From positions 310,001 through 374,000 of the forward strand of contig NZ_JABBAL010000030.1 in the NCBI RefSeq assembly GCF_018607995.1: a stretch of DNA of 64,000 nt. Reading direction: 5' to 3'. The position numbers and the translations under genes are program-made. How positions within the stretch are numbered: position 1 is the stretch's first letter; the number at the start of each line of letters is the position of its first letter. The notes under the pieces were generated by a model. The model did not search any database. It was not told the DNA's origin and worked only from the letters and a program-made list of their open reading frames with translations. Shown here piece by piece: positions 17,277 to 26,719 of this stretch. Origin of the DNA: Planktotalea sp. (GTDB lineage: Bacteria > Pseudomonadota > Alphaproteobacteria > Rhodobacterales > Rhodobacteraceae).

Positions 17277-17485
17277 GTGGGTTAGACGCACGTTTGCTGG
17301 ACGCGCATGCGCGCGATGATCGCGCTGCCCTTGTGACCTTGTACCAGGAGGCTGCGGATGCAGCGTCCGATCAAGATGCGGAAGGGTTCTATCTGACCCA
17401 TGCTTATGTATTCGCACTAGAGCTTGGGCATCCAGATATGCAAATGCTTCATCAACGGCTCAAGCGTGCCGGCCGAGAAGAATAG
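17273..17485 (+). CDS. Small conserved protein coupled to the Rieske gene
   Basis: A 70-residue reading frame starts at ATG 17273, overlapping the Rieske stop as ATGA, so it is translationally coupled. It is largely helical (LDARLLDAHARDDRAALVTLYQEAADAA, then EGFYLTHAYVFALELG) and ends LKRAGREE. The pattern resembles a tetratricopeptide-like helical pair. I know it only as a conserved companion in related bacteria and cannot assign a function. Confidence 0.7.
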   Translation: MSGLDARLLDAHARDDRAALVTLYQEAADAASDQDAEGFYLTHAYVFALELGHPDMQMLHQRLKRAGREE

Positions 17486-17487
17486 AC

Positions 17488-18264
17488 TTATTCGTCAGCG
17501 ATACGGATCGCGCCGTACAGATGCCAACTGGCATGGCCCAAAACTGGCAGCGTGATCAATAAGCCGAAGAACGCTGGGATCATCGATAGGATCAGCACCG
17601 CTACGACGAACATGCCCCAAAGTACCATAGGTGGAAAATTTGCCTGCACTTGCTGAAAACTAGTGATCATCGCTGTGACGAAATCGATCTCTCGTTCTAA
17701 CAACAAGGGTAGAGCAAAAACCGTAATCATGAACAACAACAAACACACGAGCGCGCCGATCGCGCTTCCCATTACGAGCATTGCAAGCCCTTCAGAGGAG
17801 AGCAAGACATCAAGGCTGCTGTGAATGTTGGTCATCTGCGACAAGCCAAGAAACAGTGCGGAAATCATGTGGCCGATGAAGAACCAGAACAGGATTATGA
17901 AAACGATGATGGAGCAAATGGACGGCAACTGGCGTAGCCTTTGTTGCAAAACGACGCCAAACACACTTGGATCGCTCATCTTTAGCCCGCTTTCCTGTCG
18001 TCGGCTGATCTCGTAGAGCCCCACAGCTGCAAAAGGGCCAAACAATGGAAAACCGATGGCTGCAAGGACCAACCAATAAGTGGTATGCGTTACATAAGTG
18101 ATCCACACCATGAGCAAGCCCGCAAGCACTTAAAACCCCGCAAACAAAAGGCCGTAGAGAGGAAACGGACGAAAATCACGCCAGCCTTTTGAAAGTGCCT
18201 CTTTAAGATCTATCGCTTTCACGGGTCTGCATGTCGGGACACCGCGGATTGGATCAAACGCCAT
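17488..18264 (-). pseudogene. DUF2189 membrane protein with in-frame stop
   Basis: From ATG 18264 the frame encodes MAFDPIRGVP and then IDLKEALSKGWRDFRPFPLYGL, the typical DUF2189 N-terminus. TAA at 18130-18132 interrupts it within FAGF-stop-VLAGLL, where related proteins have an aromatic residue, probably Tyr. The rest (213 codons) is open, with several membrane spans ([52 protein letters not shown]), and ends at 17488. Re-initiation at GTG 18129 could give an N-truncated protein. DUF2189 proteins are integral membrane proteins of unknown function. It is convergent with the small Rieske-linked gene. Confidence 0.8.
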
Positions 18265-18267
18265 TGC

Positions 18268-19695
18268 TTACCTTCTCACTAACCCACTCAAATCAGGGCG
18301 GCGGGATGCATTCTCGCTGATCTCATGCCACCGTTGGCCAATCTTGAGAAGCTTAGCATCGCTATGGCGCGGCCCAAATACCTGGATGCCCATGGGCAGT
18401 CCCCCCTCGTTAAAGCCTGCTGGAATATTGAGACTGGGCACTCCGACAAGGCTCACCGGGATCACAACCTCCATCCAGCGATGATAGGTATCCATTACAC
18501 GACCCGCGATCTCTTTCGGGCTGTCCCAGTCGACAGGAAACGGCCAGACCTGCGCAGAGGGCAGTATTAGCGCGTCATACGTAGCAAACATCTCGTTCAA
18601 TTTGGTGAACCACGCGGTGCGAATGGCGCTCATTTCATGTACCTCCACAGCGCTCAGCGCCATGCCGGTTTCGATTTCCCAGATGGCGTCGTCTTTCAGC
18701 AATTTGCGTGTGTTTTCATTTTTGTATAACGCGGCTTTACCACCAGCATTGGCCCATGCGCGCAGCTTGACCCAAGCCTCCCAAATCTTCTCCGCCGGGA
18801 ACGGCGGATGAAGGAGCTCAACAGTTGCTCCAAGGCTCTCGAAACCTTTCAGCGAGGCTTCACAAGTCTCAAGAACGCCTGCATCCATCGCGTATGCGCT
18901 GCCCCAATCCCCGAGCCAGCCCAACCTCATCCCCTTGAGATCGCCGTCCAGTTGATCAAAACTCGGCGCTTGCGAAAAACTATGGGGATGGCGCGCATCA
19001 AAGCCCGCTTGCACGTCCAAAAGCAGTACCACATCTTGCGGCGTGCGCCCCATCGGGCCAGCGACGGCCAGTTGATGATGAAACATATCCCCTGGCATAT
19101 CCAACGGCACCAATCCATAGGTCGGCCGCAGCCCATAAACATTGTTCCAAGCCCCAGGATTGCGCAGGCTGCCCATCATGTCTGACCCGTCCGCAATCGG
19201 AATCATACCCGTCGCCAGGGCAGCCGCAGCACCGCCCGATGATCCCCCTGCAGAGCGGTTCGGATCATAAGGATTGCGTGTTGCGCCATGCACCGAGTTG
19301 AAGGTGTGCGAACCAAGCCCAAATTCAGGCGTGTTAGTTTTCCCGATAACAATCGCACCCGCTGCTTTCATGCGCGCGACGAACAGGTCGTCCTTTTGTG
19401 CGATGTTTTCTGCGAAGATGGGAGAGCCCATCGAGGTCAGCAAACCCTCAGAATTGGCAAGATCTTTGATAGCGACCGGCAGACCATGCAAAGGACCTTT
19501 TGGTGCTATACTGTCAGCATGTTTGGCATCTGCGATGCAGTCCTCTCGGTCCCTTAAGGAAACCACAGCGTTAACAGTTTCGTTAACCGCATCAATACGA
19601 TCCAGCGAGGCTTGCATCAGTTCCACCGAACTCAGATCTTTGGACGCAATACGTGCGGCAAGCTCTGCTGCCGTTTCATACAATAGGTCTGTCAT
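18268..19695 (-). CDS. Amidase (amidase-signature family)
   Basis: The 475-residue product hydrolyses a carbon-nitrogen amide bond by the Ser-cisSer-Lys triad. The Lys is in AIKDLANSEG (about residue 75). The glycine/serine-rich signature is SAGGSSGGAAAALATG, and the second Ser lies in ADGSDMMGSLRNP. The substrate is not predictable, and GatA is unlikely since no gatB/gatC is near. ATG 19695 is chosen because GGGAGGG lies just upstream. It ends 4 bases from the DUF2189 start and follows prfB closely on the same strand. Confidence 0.88.
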   Translation of the reverse strand: MTDLLYETAAELAARIASKDLSSVELMQASLDRIDAVNETVNAVVSLRDREDCIADAKHADSIAPKGPLHGLPVAIKDLANSEGLLTSMGSPIFAENIAQKDDLFVARMKAAGAIVIGKTNTPEFGLGSHTFNSVHGATRNPYDPNRSAGGSSGGAAAALATGMIPIADGSDMMGSLRNPGAWNNVYGLRPTYGLVPLDMPGDMFHHQLAVAGPMGRTPQDVVLLLDVQAGFDARHPHSFSQAPSFDQLDGDLKGMRLGWLGDWGSAYAMDAGVLETCEASLKGFESLGATVELLHPPFPAEKIWEAWVKLRAWANAGGKAALYKNENTRKLLKDDAIWEIETGMALSAVEVHEMSAIRTAWFTKLNEMFATYDALILPSAQVWPFPVDWDSPKEIAGRVMDTYHRWMEVVIPVSLVGVPSLNIPAGFNEGGLPMGIQVFGPRHSDAKLLKIGQRWHEISENASRRPDLSGLVRR

Positions 19696-19716
19696 AACAC
19701 ACCCTCCCAAGCGGAT

Positions 19717-20844
19717 TTAGTCGTCGCCTTGCGCCTCTGCACGGCTCTTGCCTGCGACATTCATCGCAAGGGTCGCACCCATGAATCCATCGAGATCACC
19801 GTCGAGAACACCTTTGGTGTCCGACGTCTCGTGGTTGGTGCGCAGATCTTTAACCATCTGATAGGGCTGCAAAACATAGGATCGGATCTGGTTGCCCCAG
19901 CCCGCATCACCTGCATTCTCATGGGCTTCGTTCACCAGCGCAGACCGCTTATCCAGTTCGATCTGGTAAAGCCGCGATTTCAATGCTTTCATCGCAATGT
20001 CGCGGTTTTGATGTTGCGATTTTTCCGATGAAGTCACAACGATCCCTGTCGGCGCATGCGTGATACGCACTGCGGAATCCGTAGTATTCACGTGCTGACC
20101 ACCTGCGCCGGACGAACGGTAAGTGTCGATACGAATATCAGACGGGTTCACTTCAATTTCGATATTGTCATCGACAACTGGGTAAACTTTAACGGAAGTA
20201 AACGAAGTATGCCGCTTTGCTGCGCTGTCAAAGGGCGAAATGCGCACCAACCGATGCACGCCGCTTTCCGACTTCAGCCAACCATAAGCATTCTGACCGC
20301 TAATCTTATAGGCTGCTGATTTGATACCCGCCTCTTCGCCCGCGCTTTCAGATTGCAATTCTACTTTATAGCCGCGTTTTTCGGCCCAACGCACATACAT
20401 ACGCGCTAGCATCGACGCCCAATCGCAGCTTTCCGTGCCACCCGCCCCAGAATTAATTTCAAGGAAAGTGTCATTACTATCAGCTTCGCCATCCAGCAGT
20501 GCTTCCAGCTCTTTCGCGGCGGCGAGTTTGGCAAGGACGTTCAAAGCCTCTTCGGCCTCGGCGACGACATCCTCGTCCTCTTCCATCTCACCCAGCTCGA
20601 TCATTTCGACCTGATCCGACAGCTCTTGCTTGATCGAGGTATACGTACCCATCGCATCGACCAAGGCCTGACGTTCCTGCATCAGCTTTTGCGCGGCGTC
20701 GGGATCATTCCAAAGGTCAGGATCTTCGACGCGCGCATTGAATTCTTCAAGCCGGAATTCAGCGCTGTCCCAATCCAAGCGCTGCCGCAGCAGTTCCAAG
20801 GATTTTTCGATGTCTACAACCGTATTTTGAGCGTCTGCGCGCAT
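19717..20844 (-). CDS. prfB: Peptide chain release factor 2
   Basis: RF2 ends translation at UAA and UGA. The 375-residue product has the codon-recognition tripeptide in RISPFDSAA and the peptidyl-hydrolysis motif SSGAGGQHVN. The N-terminal coiled domain is intact. There is no programmed frameshift near codon 25: the N-terminus reads through in one frame, as in other alphaproteobacteria. It lies downstream of mrcA in the same direction. Confidence 0.95.
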   Translation of the reverse strand: MRADAQNTVVDIEKSLELLRQRLDWDSAEFRLEEFNARVEDPDLWNDPDAAQKLMQERQALVDAMGTYTSIKQELSDQVEMIELGEMEEDEDVVAEAEEALNVLAKLAAAKELEALLDGEADSNDTFLEINSGAGGTESCDWASMLARMYVRWAEKRGYKVELQSESAGEEAGIKSAAYKISGQNAYGWLKSESGVHRLVRISPFDSAAKRHTSFTSVKVYPVVDDNIEIEVNPSDIRIDTYRSSGAGGQHVNTTDSAVRITHAPTGIVVTSSEKSQHQNRDIAMKALKSRLYQIELDKRSALVNEAHENAGDAGWGNQIRSYVLQPYQMVKDLRTNHETSDTKGVLDGDLDGFMGATLAMNVAGKSRAEAQGDD

Positions 20845-20914
20845 GGAACGTCCCGTCTAATTGGCTTGTCTGGGCGTGATAAACCAGCGCCAAGCCACTC
20901 ACAAGGGTTGCGCC

Positions 20915-23473
20915 CTAGTAAAGACCGCCAGAACTAAGCGTGCCCAAGGTAGCCCTTGGCCCCACGACTGCTTTCTTGCCTGTGGAGGTCGTCACTTGAC
21001 GCCCAGCTTCGCCGTCAGGGCGGATCAAAGTCAGGTTGCTGCCCATCGCAAAACCACCATCAAAGGAGATGCCGAAGATCAGCTCCTCGCCCTCGCGGAA
21101 ACATTCGTTCACGACGTTGTCGCCCGATGCATCATCCGACAAACGCGCACCAGAGAAGCGGTCAATCTTGATAAATTCACAGCCCTCAGGGACACGAAAC
21201 TTGCTCGCGCCATACTTCTTAGTTGCTTTGAGCATGAATTGGTTGAACACAGGTCCACACATTCCACCACCTGACGCCCCGCCCCTAAGCGAACGTGGCG
21301 TGTCATGACCAATATAGCAGCCAGCCACGATGCGGTTGGTAAAGCCTACAAACCAGACGTCCTTCGCATCATTCGTCGTGCCAGTTTTACCCGCAGTCGG
21401 CACTCCCAAGCTTACAGTTTTAGCCGCTGTTCCGCGTTCCACCACGCCACGCATCATCGACGTGAGCTGATAGGCCGTCACAGCGTTCATCACCCGCTCA
21501 CGATCAGACAAGATGCGCGGACTGCGCGTTGGCGCGATTGCAGGGTCATTACAATCAGTACACTCGCGAAGGTCATGCTTGTACACGGTTTTTCCGTATC
21601 GATCCTGCACACGGTCGACCAAAGTTGGCTCCACGCGCTCACCACCATTGGCGAACATCGCATAAGCGGCGACTATCTTGAATAGCGTGGTTTCCTGACT
21701 ACCGAGCGAATTGGCAAGCACCCGCAGGAATTTACCGCTTTCATAAACGCCAAATTTTTCGGCATATTCGCCGACCACGTCCATGCCCACCTCTTGCGCA
21801 AGCCGAATGGTCATAAGGTTTCTCGACCGCTCGATCCCTGTGCGCAAAGGTGTTGGGCCGTAGAAAGTTTTCGACGCGTTTTTGGGCCGCCACAGACCTT
21901 GCGGTGTGTTAATTTCGATTGGCGCGTCGACGACGACAGTCGCGGGTGTGTATCCACTATCAAGTGCAGAGGCATAAACAAAAGGCTTAAAGCTGGACCC
22001 TGGCTGACGCTGCGCTTGCGTTGCGCGGTTGAACACAGAGTGCTGGTAGGAAAAACCACCCTGCATCGCAATCACTCGGCCAGAATTGACGTCCATCGCC
22101 ATGAAACCGCCCTGCACTTCTGGAACTTGGCGCAGCGTCCAACGGATGAAATTGCCAGAATTATCATCCGTCATTTGGCGCACGTGAACGACTTCACCAA
22201 CTGCAAGCAGATCGCCCGCGACCTGCGCTTTACGACCAAGTTTGCCATCAGAGAGCCGCTTCCGTGCCCACTGAACATCCTTTGCTGGAATCCAATGGCC
22301 ATCGCTGTCCTCGTCCACACCTTCCAGACCAACTCGCGCTTCGTTGGAACCAACTTCCAACACAACGGCTGGATGCCATTTGTTTTCCAAACCGATATCG
22401 CGAGCAACTTTGACATTGCTCAGCGCTTCGCGCCAGTCGGCTTCCCTGCCAAGCTGCTCGACCGGAACCGTCTTGCCCGTGCCACGCCACACCCCTCGCG
22501 AGCGGTCATAGCGCTCAAGCTCGCGGCGCAATGCATCTGCCGCTTCGGCCTGCATTTCAGGATCAATCGTTGCGCGTACTGTCAAACCTCCTGTGAAAAA
22601 CTCGCCCTCACCAAAATCACGGCTCAATTGACGACGAATCTCATCTGTGAAATAATCACGCGGGGGGAGCGCTGATTTAAAGCTGTCAAAGTCGCCGTTC
22701 TGTACCGATTTCAGCGGTAACTTCACTTCACTTTGATACACTTCTTGCGTGATGTAGCCGTTTTCCATCATCTCCTTCAGCACAAAATCACGGCGTTGCT
22801 TCAAGCGTTCTTTGCGGCGCACAGGATGAAATTGGCTTGGCGCTTTTGGCATAGAGGCGAGGAATGCGGCTTCATGCGGGGCAAGTTCACCCATGGTTTT
22901 GTTGAAATAAGTTTGCGAGGCAGCCGCGAAGCCGAAACTGTTTTGACCAAGAAAAATCTCGTTCATGTAGAGTTCAAGGATTTGATCTTTACTAAGCGTG
23001 CTCTCAATGCGCGTGGCGAGAATAATTTCCTTGATCTTACGTTCCGCACGGCGCGAGCCATCAAGTAAGAAGTTCTTCATCACCTGCTGCGTAATCGTCG
23101 AAGCACCCCGCACGTTTTCGCCGCGCGACACGACAGCATCTCGAAACGCGGAGGCCATGCCGCGGGTGTCATATCCAGCATGAGTGTAGAAATTTTTGTC
23201 TTCTGCAGAAATTAGCGCATGTTTCACAAGATCGGGGGTTTCATTGGCTGGCGCAAACAAACGACGCTCGCGCGCGAACTCGTCGATAATCTGGCCCTGC
23301 CCCGAATAAATCCGTGAAATCGTTGGTGGCTTGTATTGCGCAAGGCTCTCATGGCTGGGCAAGTCACGGCCATACATCCAGAAAATCGCGCCAATCGTCA
23401 GAGTGGCCATCATCGCTCCCATCGTCACGAGAGAAAAGATTGAACCGAAGAATGATAATATTGCTCTGAGCAC
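20915..23473 (-). CDS. mrcA: Penicillin-binding protein 1A
   Basis: This is a bifunctional class A PBP that polymerises and cross-links peptidoglycan in the periplasm. After a short cytoplasmic start and one membrane span (about residues 5-33) comes the GT51 glycosyltransferase domain with catalytic Glu in SAEDKNFYTHAGYD and RGASTITQQVMKN. An OB-like insert and the transpeptidase domain follow, with SxxK in GSSFKP, SRN in RSRNLM, and KTGTT. GTG 23473 is chosen as the start because it follows a G-rich ribosome site and gives the usual N-terminus (852 residues). The gene sits between amiC and prfB. Confidence 0.93.
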   Translation of the reverse strand: MLRAILSFFGSIFSLVTMGAMMATLTIGAIFWMYGRDLPSHESLAQYKPPTISRIYSGQGQIIDEFARERRLFAPANETPDLVKHALISAEDKNFYTHAGYDTRGMASAFRDAVVSRGENVRGASTITQQVMKNFLLDGSRRAERKIKEIILATRIESTLSKDQILELYMNEIFLGQNSFGFAAASQTYFNKTMGELAPHEAAFLASMPKAPSQFHPVRRKERLKQRRDFVLKEMMENGYITQEVYQSEVKLPLKSVQNGDFDSFKSALPPRDYFTDEIRRQLSRDFGEGEFFTGGLTVRATIDPEMQAEAADALRRELERYDRSRGVWRGTGKTVPVEQLGREADWREALSNVKVARDIGLENKWHPAVVLEVGSNEARVGLEGVDEDSDGHWIPAKDVQWARKRLSDGKLGRKAQVAGDLLAVGEVVHVRQMTDDNSGNFIRWTLRQVPEVQGGFMAMDVNSGRVIAMQGGFSYQHSVFNRATQAQRQPGSSFKPFVYASALDSGYTPATVVVDAPIEINTPQGLWRPKNASKTFYGPTPLRTGIERSRNLMTIRLAQEVGMDVVGEYAEKFGVYESGKFLRVLANSLGSQETTLFKIVAAYAMFANGGERVEPTLVDRVQDRYGKTVYKHDLRECTDCNDPAIAPTRSPRILSDRERVMNAVTAYQLTSMMRGVVERGTAAKTVSLGVPTAGKTGTTNDAKDVWFVGFTNRIVAGCYIGHDTPRSLRGGASGGGMCGPVFNQFMLKATKKYGASKFRVPEGCEFIKIDRFSGARLSDDASGDNVVNECFREGEELIFGISFDGGFAMGSNLTLIRPDGEAGRQVTTSTGKKAVVGPRATLGTLSSGGLY

Positions 23474-23591
23474 GTGCCGGCCCCCGTTTTTTATTGGCTC
23501 CTCTATACGCGCGCAGGACCAAATGGTCAAAACACGACCTTATGAACGGTAAGCAGCTTCCCGCGCATGAAAAAGCATCACATCATCGTCG

Positions 23592-24808
23592 TTATTTTCG
23601 TCGCAACTGCGCGTCCGCCGCATCATTTAAGATCCACGCATGGATGCCATTGTTAATGCCCGTCACCATTTTTCTGCGCCATTTCGGATCCATCAATTTG
23701 CTCAAATTACCCTTGCTCGAGAGGAAACCCACCTCGATCAAAACCGATGGGATTTCCGGTGCTTTAAGCACGGAAAATCCGGCAGGTTGGATTGGTCGCT
23801 TATAAGCGTGCCCCACTTCGGCGTTGATCCCACGGATAATATTGCGCGCAAGCACCTGAGACCACAGTGTATTTTCAAGTCTCGCGAGCTCCATCAGGAT
23901 TGAGGCTATTTCATCGTCCTGCCCTGACAGGTCCACTTCCGCCAGAAGGTCCGCACGATTGTGACGTTCTGCAAGCACGGCAGAGGCCTTATCAGACGAC
24001 TCTTCTGTCAAAGTGTAAACCGCAGCACCGTTGGCCTTGCCGCTGGCCAACGCATCCGCATGAAAGGACACGAACATATCCGCCCCCGCTGTGCGCGCGA
24101 TCTGAACACGGCGCTCAAGCAAGACGAATTCATCGCTATTACGTTTTAAAACAACATAAAAATCGCCCGATCGCAGCAAAGCATCGCGCATTTCTTGAAC
24201 AAGCGTGAACATCAGATCTGCTTCGTTAAGACCATTCTCAGCAGCGCCCGGATCAATCCCCCATGGCCGGGATCTAGCAAAATGGTTATTGCTTTATCTT
24301 CTTTAGTTGGTATCGAAGCCAACGTACTTGGCATTAGCTTGCCCCATTCGGGATCGCGCGGAGTGCCCGTAGCAGCGTCGAACTCAGCTTGCTCAACCGC
24401 GACCAAAGCCACCTTCAAACGCGCATTTCTAGAATTCGCATCTACGCTTAGCCCTGCATGTTTGACCCCATGCGGGCTTGCCAAATCAAGCTCCAAACGC
24501 GACCAGCCTGGGCGCACAGCGCCAAACTTTAAGACGTTCGCATTCAAAGTGCTCATCAAAGCAGTGGGATCGATGCCTGCAAAATCAACCTCGCGAAAAT
24601 CAAAAACCAGACGCGCAGGGTCATTCAGCATAAAGACGCGATACGGCACCCCTTGACTGGGGGCGAGATCAAGCTGATACGCGCTACCGCTTATTGTGAT
24701 CAGGCTGTGCTAAAAATCGAGCCGCGCAAGCGCTGTGAACGGCTGCGCATAAGCGTTTGAAAAGCTGTTCAAAAGCACCGCAAGACTAAAGAATACCGCT
24801 CGCATCAT
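23592..24808 (-). pseudogene. amiC: N-acetylmuramoyl-L-alanine amidase (AmiC type), nonsense and frameshift
   Basis: AmiC cleaves septal peptidoglycan during cell separation. From ATG 24808 a signal peptide (ending NAYAQ) is followed by TAG at 24710-24712 within ARLDF-stop-HSLIT. The frame then gives the AMIN domain (QGVPYRVFMLNDPARLVFDFREVDF) up to the zinc-binding DPGHGG. One missing base in the five-C run at 24258-24262 throws the Amidase_3 domain into another frame, where it reads IDPGAAENGLNEADLM in part and then DALLRSGDFYVVL through SFHADAL and IEVGFLSSKGNL. Both lesions would abolish the enzyme. It is the first gene of the amiC-mrcA-prfB run. Confidence 0.82.
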
Positions 24809-24870
24809 TGGCCTTTTTCCGGCTCGTTTAAGCAGCGTATTATAGCCAGAGAGCACGCGGGACGGAACCG

Positions 24871-26049
24871 CTAATTTACGTCAAACAAGGTTGTGATGTC
24901 GTAACCGTAGAGCCAATCAAATTGCCTCAGCATCACACTTGGCACGACCCTGCTGCCAATCCCAAGCGCGAAGTGAGCCGCCAACCGGACAGGACCACGC
25001 GGCAAATGATAGCGCCACGCATTGCTGTTTGCAGCTGCGATTACTTTGCGCACACGCGGCTGACGCAGCGCTTGATAATGTGCAAGCCCGCTTTGCAGAT
25101 CATCGCCTTGAACCGATTTGCACAGCGCCCAGGCGTCCTCCAAAGCCATATTCGCTCCCTGCGCCAAGAAAGGCAGCGTTGGATGCGCTGCATCGCCAAG
25201 CAAAGCGCAGCTTTCTGCAACCCAAGTCTCAGCAACAGGATGGCGGAATAATCCCCACAAGTGCACCTCCTCTACGTGATCGAGCATCGCCATCACCTTT
25301 GCCGACCCGCCCTCAAAAGCGGCACGCAAGTTTTCAGGATCATCGCGTTGTGACCAGCCTTCCCGATGCCAAGCAGTGCGTTCTTGAACCGCGACGAGGT
25401 TAATAAATTCACCACTCCGCAACGGATAACTCACTATATGGCGGCGCGGGGCCATGTGTACCTGCACATCATCCACCCGCCCCTCAATGTTTGGAATCAA
25501 CGCCCGCCACGCAGTTTGTCCGGTAAAAAACGGTTCGTTTTGGCCATTCAAAGTGGCGCGCAACCTGCTGTGAATCCCGCTCGCATCGATAACAAAATCG
25601 CTGGCGATGTCTTGCTCGTCTTCAAAGTGGATCTGCGCAGGCCCCCCAGGCACAATCGCACGCACCTTTTTGTTGAGTTTTACATCAACGCCCGCAGAAA
25701 GCGCTGCTTGCAACAAAATCTCAATCAAATCTGCGCGGTGAATGAAGTGGTACTTTTGTGTCTTTAGCAGAAGGGTCAGATCAAGGTGCGCAACCTCGAA
25801 ATCGCTCTCAGCGCGACGCAAGCTGACGCGACGACCTTGGCTTGAACACTGCGTGACCGCGTCTTCCAACCCGAGCGCACGTAAAATGCATAGCCCATTG
25901 GGACTGACTTGAATGCCTGCGCCCACTTCGCGGATTACCTCCGCTTGCTCGAAGACCGTGACACGCGCACCGTGCTGCGCAAGGGCGGTGGCCGCCGCTA
26001 AACCACCGATGCCGCCGCCAACGACACTTATATGATGCACTTTTTTCAT
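24871..26049 (-). CDS. FAD-dependent aromatic monooxygenase (salicylate/3-hydroxybenzoate hydroxylase type)
   Basis: The product (about 392 residues) belongs to the class A flavoprotein hydroxylases. The N-terminal dinucleotide fold is VVGGGIGGLAAATALAQHGA. The family DG-like motif is seen as VIDASGIHSRLR, and the second FAD motif as LLGDAAHPTLPFLAQGANMALEDA. These enzymes use NAD(P)H and oxygen to hydroxylate an aromatic acid. The substrate is not fixed by sequence. The start at 26049 (MKKVHHIS) gives the usual spacing before GxGxxG. An in-frame TTG at 26064 is an alternative. Confidence 0.88.
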   Translation of the reverse strand: MKKVHHISVVGGGIGGLAAATALAQHGARVTVFEQAEVIREVGAGIQVSPNGLCILRALGLEDAVTQCSSQGRRVSLRRAESDFEVAHLDLTLLLKTQKYHFIHRADLIEILLQAALSAGVDVKLNKKVRAIVPGGPAQIHFEDEQDIASDFVIDASGIHSRLRATLNGQNEPFFTGQTAWRALIPNIEGRVDDVQVHMAPRRHIVSYPLRSGEFINLVAVQERTAWHREGWSQRDDPENLRAAFEGGSAKVMAMLDHVEEVHLWGLFRHPVAETWVAESCALLGDAAHPTLPFLAQGANMALEDAWALCKSVQGDDLQSGLAHYQALRQPRVRKVIAAANSNAWRYHLPRGPVRLAAHFALGIGSRVVPSVMLRQFDWLYGYDITTLFDVN

Positions 26050-26069
26050 AAGGCTTGTGTGCAAAGAAA

Positions 26070-26095
26070 AACGCCGGAGCGAAAGCCCCGGCGTT
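26070..26095 (-). terminator. Terminator downstream of dksA
   Basis: Read on the minus strand, AACGCCGGGGC and GCTCCGGCGTT (11 bp, one mismatch, TTTC loop) are followed by TTTTC. It separates dksA from the monooxygenase gene on the same strand. Confidence 0.75.
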
Positions 26096-26121
26096 CAAAT
26101 ATTCCCAAAAACCTAAGCGGC

Positions 26122-26544
26122 TTAATCGTCGCGGTGCACTTTCTCACGGCGCTCATGGCGCTCCTGCGCCTCTAAGCTCATCGTAGCGATGGGGCGCGCA
26201 TCAAGGCGTTTCAACGAAATCGGATCACCGGTCACGTTGCAATAGCCAAATTCGCCTTCGTCAATTCGGCGTAAGGCTGCGTCGATCTTTGCCACCAGCT
26301 TGCGCTGACGATCCCGCGTGCGCAGCTCAAGCGAGCGATCTGTTTCCTCGCTGGAACGATCAATCACATCCGGGATGTTGCGCGTCCCGTCTTGCAACGT
26401 CTCAATTGTATCACGCCCATCCGAGAGTAATTCATCGCGCCAATTGGTAAGCTTTAGGCGAAAATACTCTGCTTGACGCTCGTTCATAAACGGCTCGTCT
26501 TCTGCTGGTCGATAGTCTTCTGGTAAAAAGGCTTCAGCTTTCAT
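26122..26544 (-). CDS. dksA: RNA polymerase-binding transcription factor DksA
   Basis: DksA binds the RNA polymerase secondary channel and, with ppGpp, adjusts rRNA and amino-acid promoters. From ATG 26544 the product has 140 residues: a coiled coil with the tip region DVIDRSSEETDRSLELRTRDR, then a zinc-finger fold reading GEFGYCNVTGDPISLKRL. Only one of the four canonical cysteines remains, as known for Rhodobacter-type DksA. The longer upstream frame has no family match, so 26544 is the preferred start. It diverges from the moxR gene. Confidence 0.92.
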   Translation of the reverse strand: MKAEAFLPEDYRPAEDEPFMNERQAEYFRLKLTNWRDELLSDGRDTIETLQDGTRNIPDVIDRSSEETDRSLELRTRDRQRKLVAKIDAALRRIDEGEFGYCNVTGDPISLKRLDARPIATMSLEAQERHERREKVHRDD

Positions 26545-26719
26545 GTCCGCTCTCCCTGTAAGGCCATGATCCATGAATAAATTCCTTCGGTGCATAGCTC
26601 CCGCTGGGCGCGAGATACCGCAAGCAAGAATGCTTGTCACTACCGAATAAACTCACATTGCAGCGATTTTTTCAGCGCGATAAGGTGCACGAATTAGATC
26701 AATGAGAGCAGGACTCGAT

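Noticed and set aside
19717..20844. Programmed frameshift in prfB
   Set aside because: The N-terminal part reads through in one frame with no internal TGA, as is normal in this lineage.
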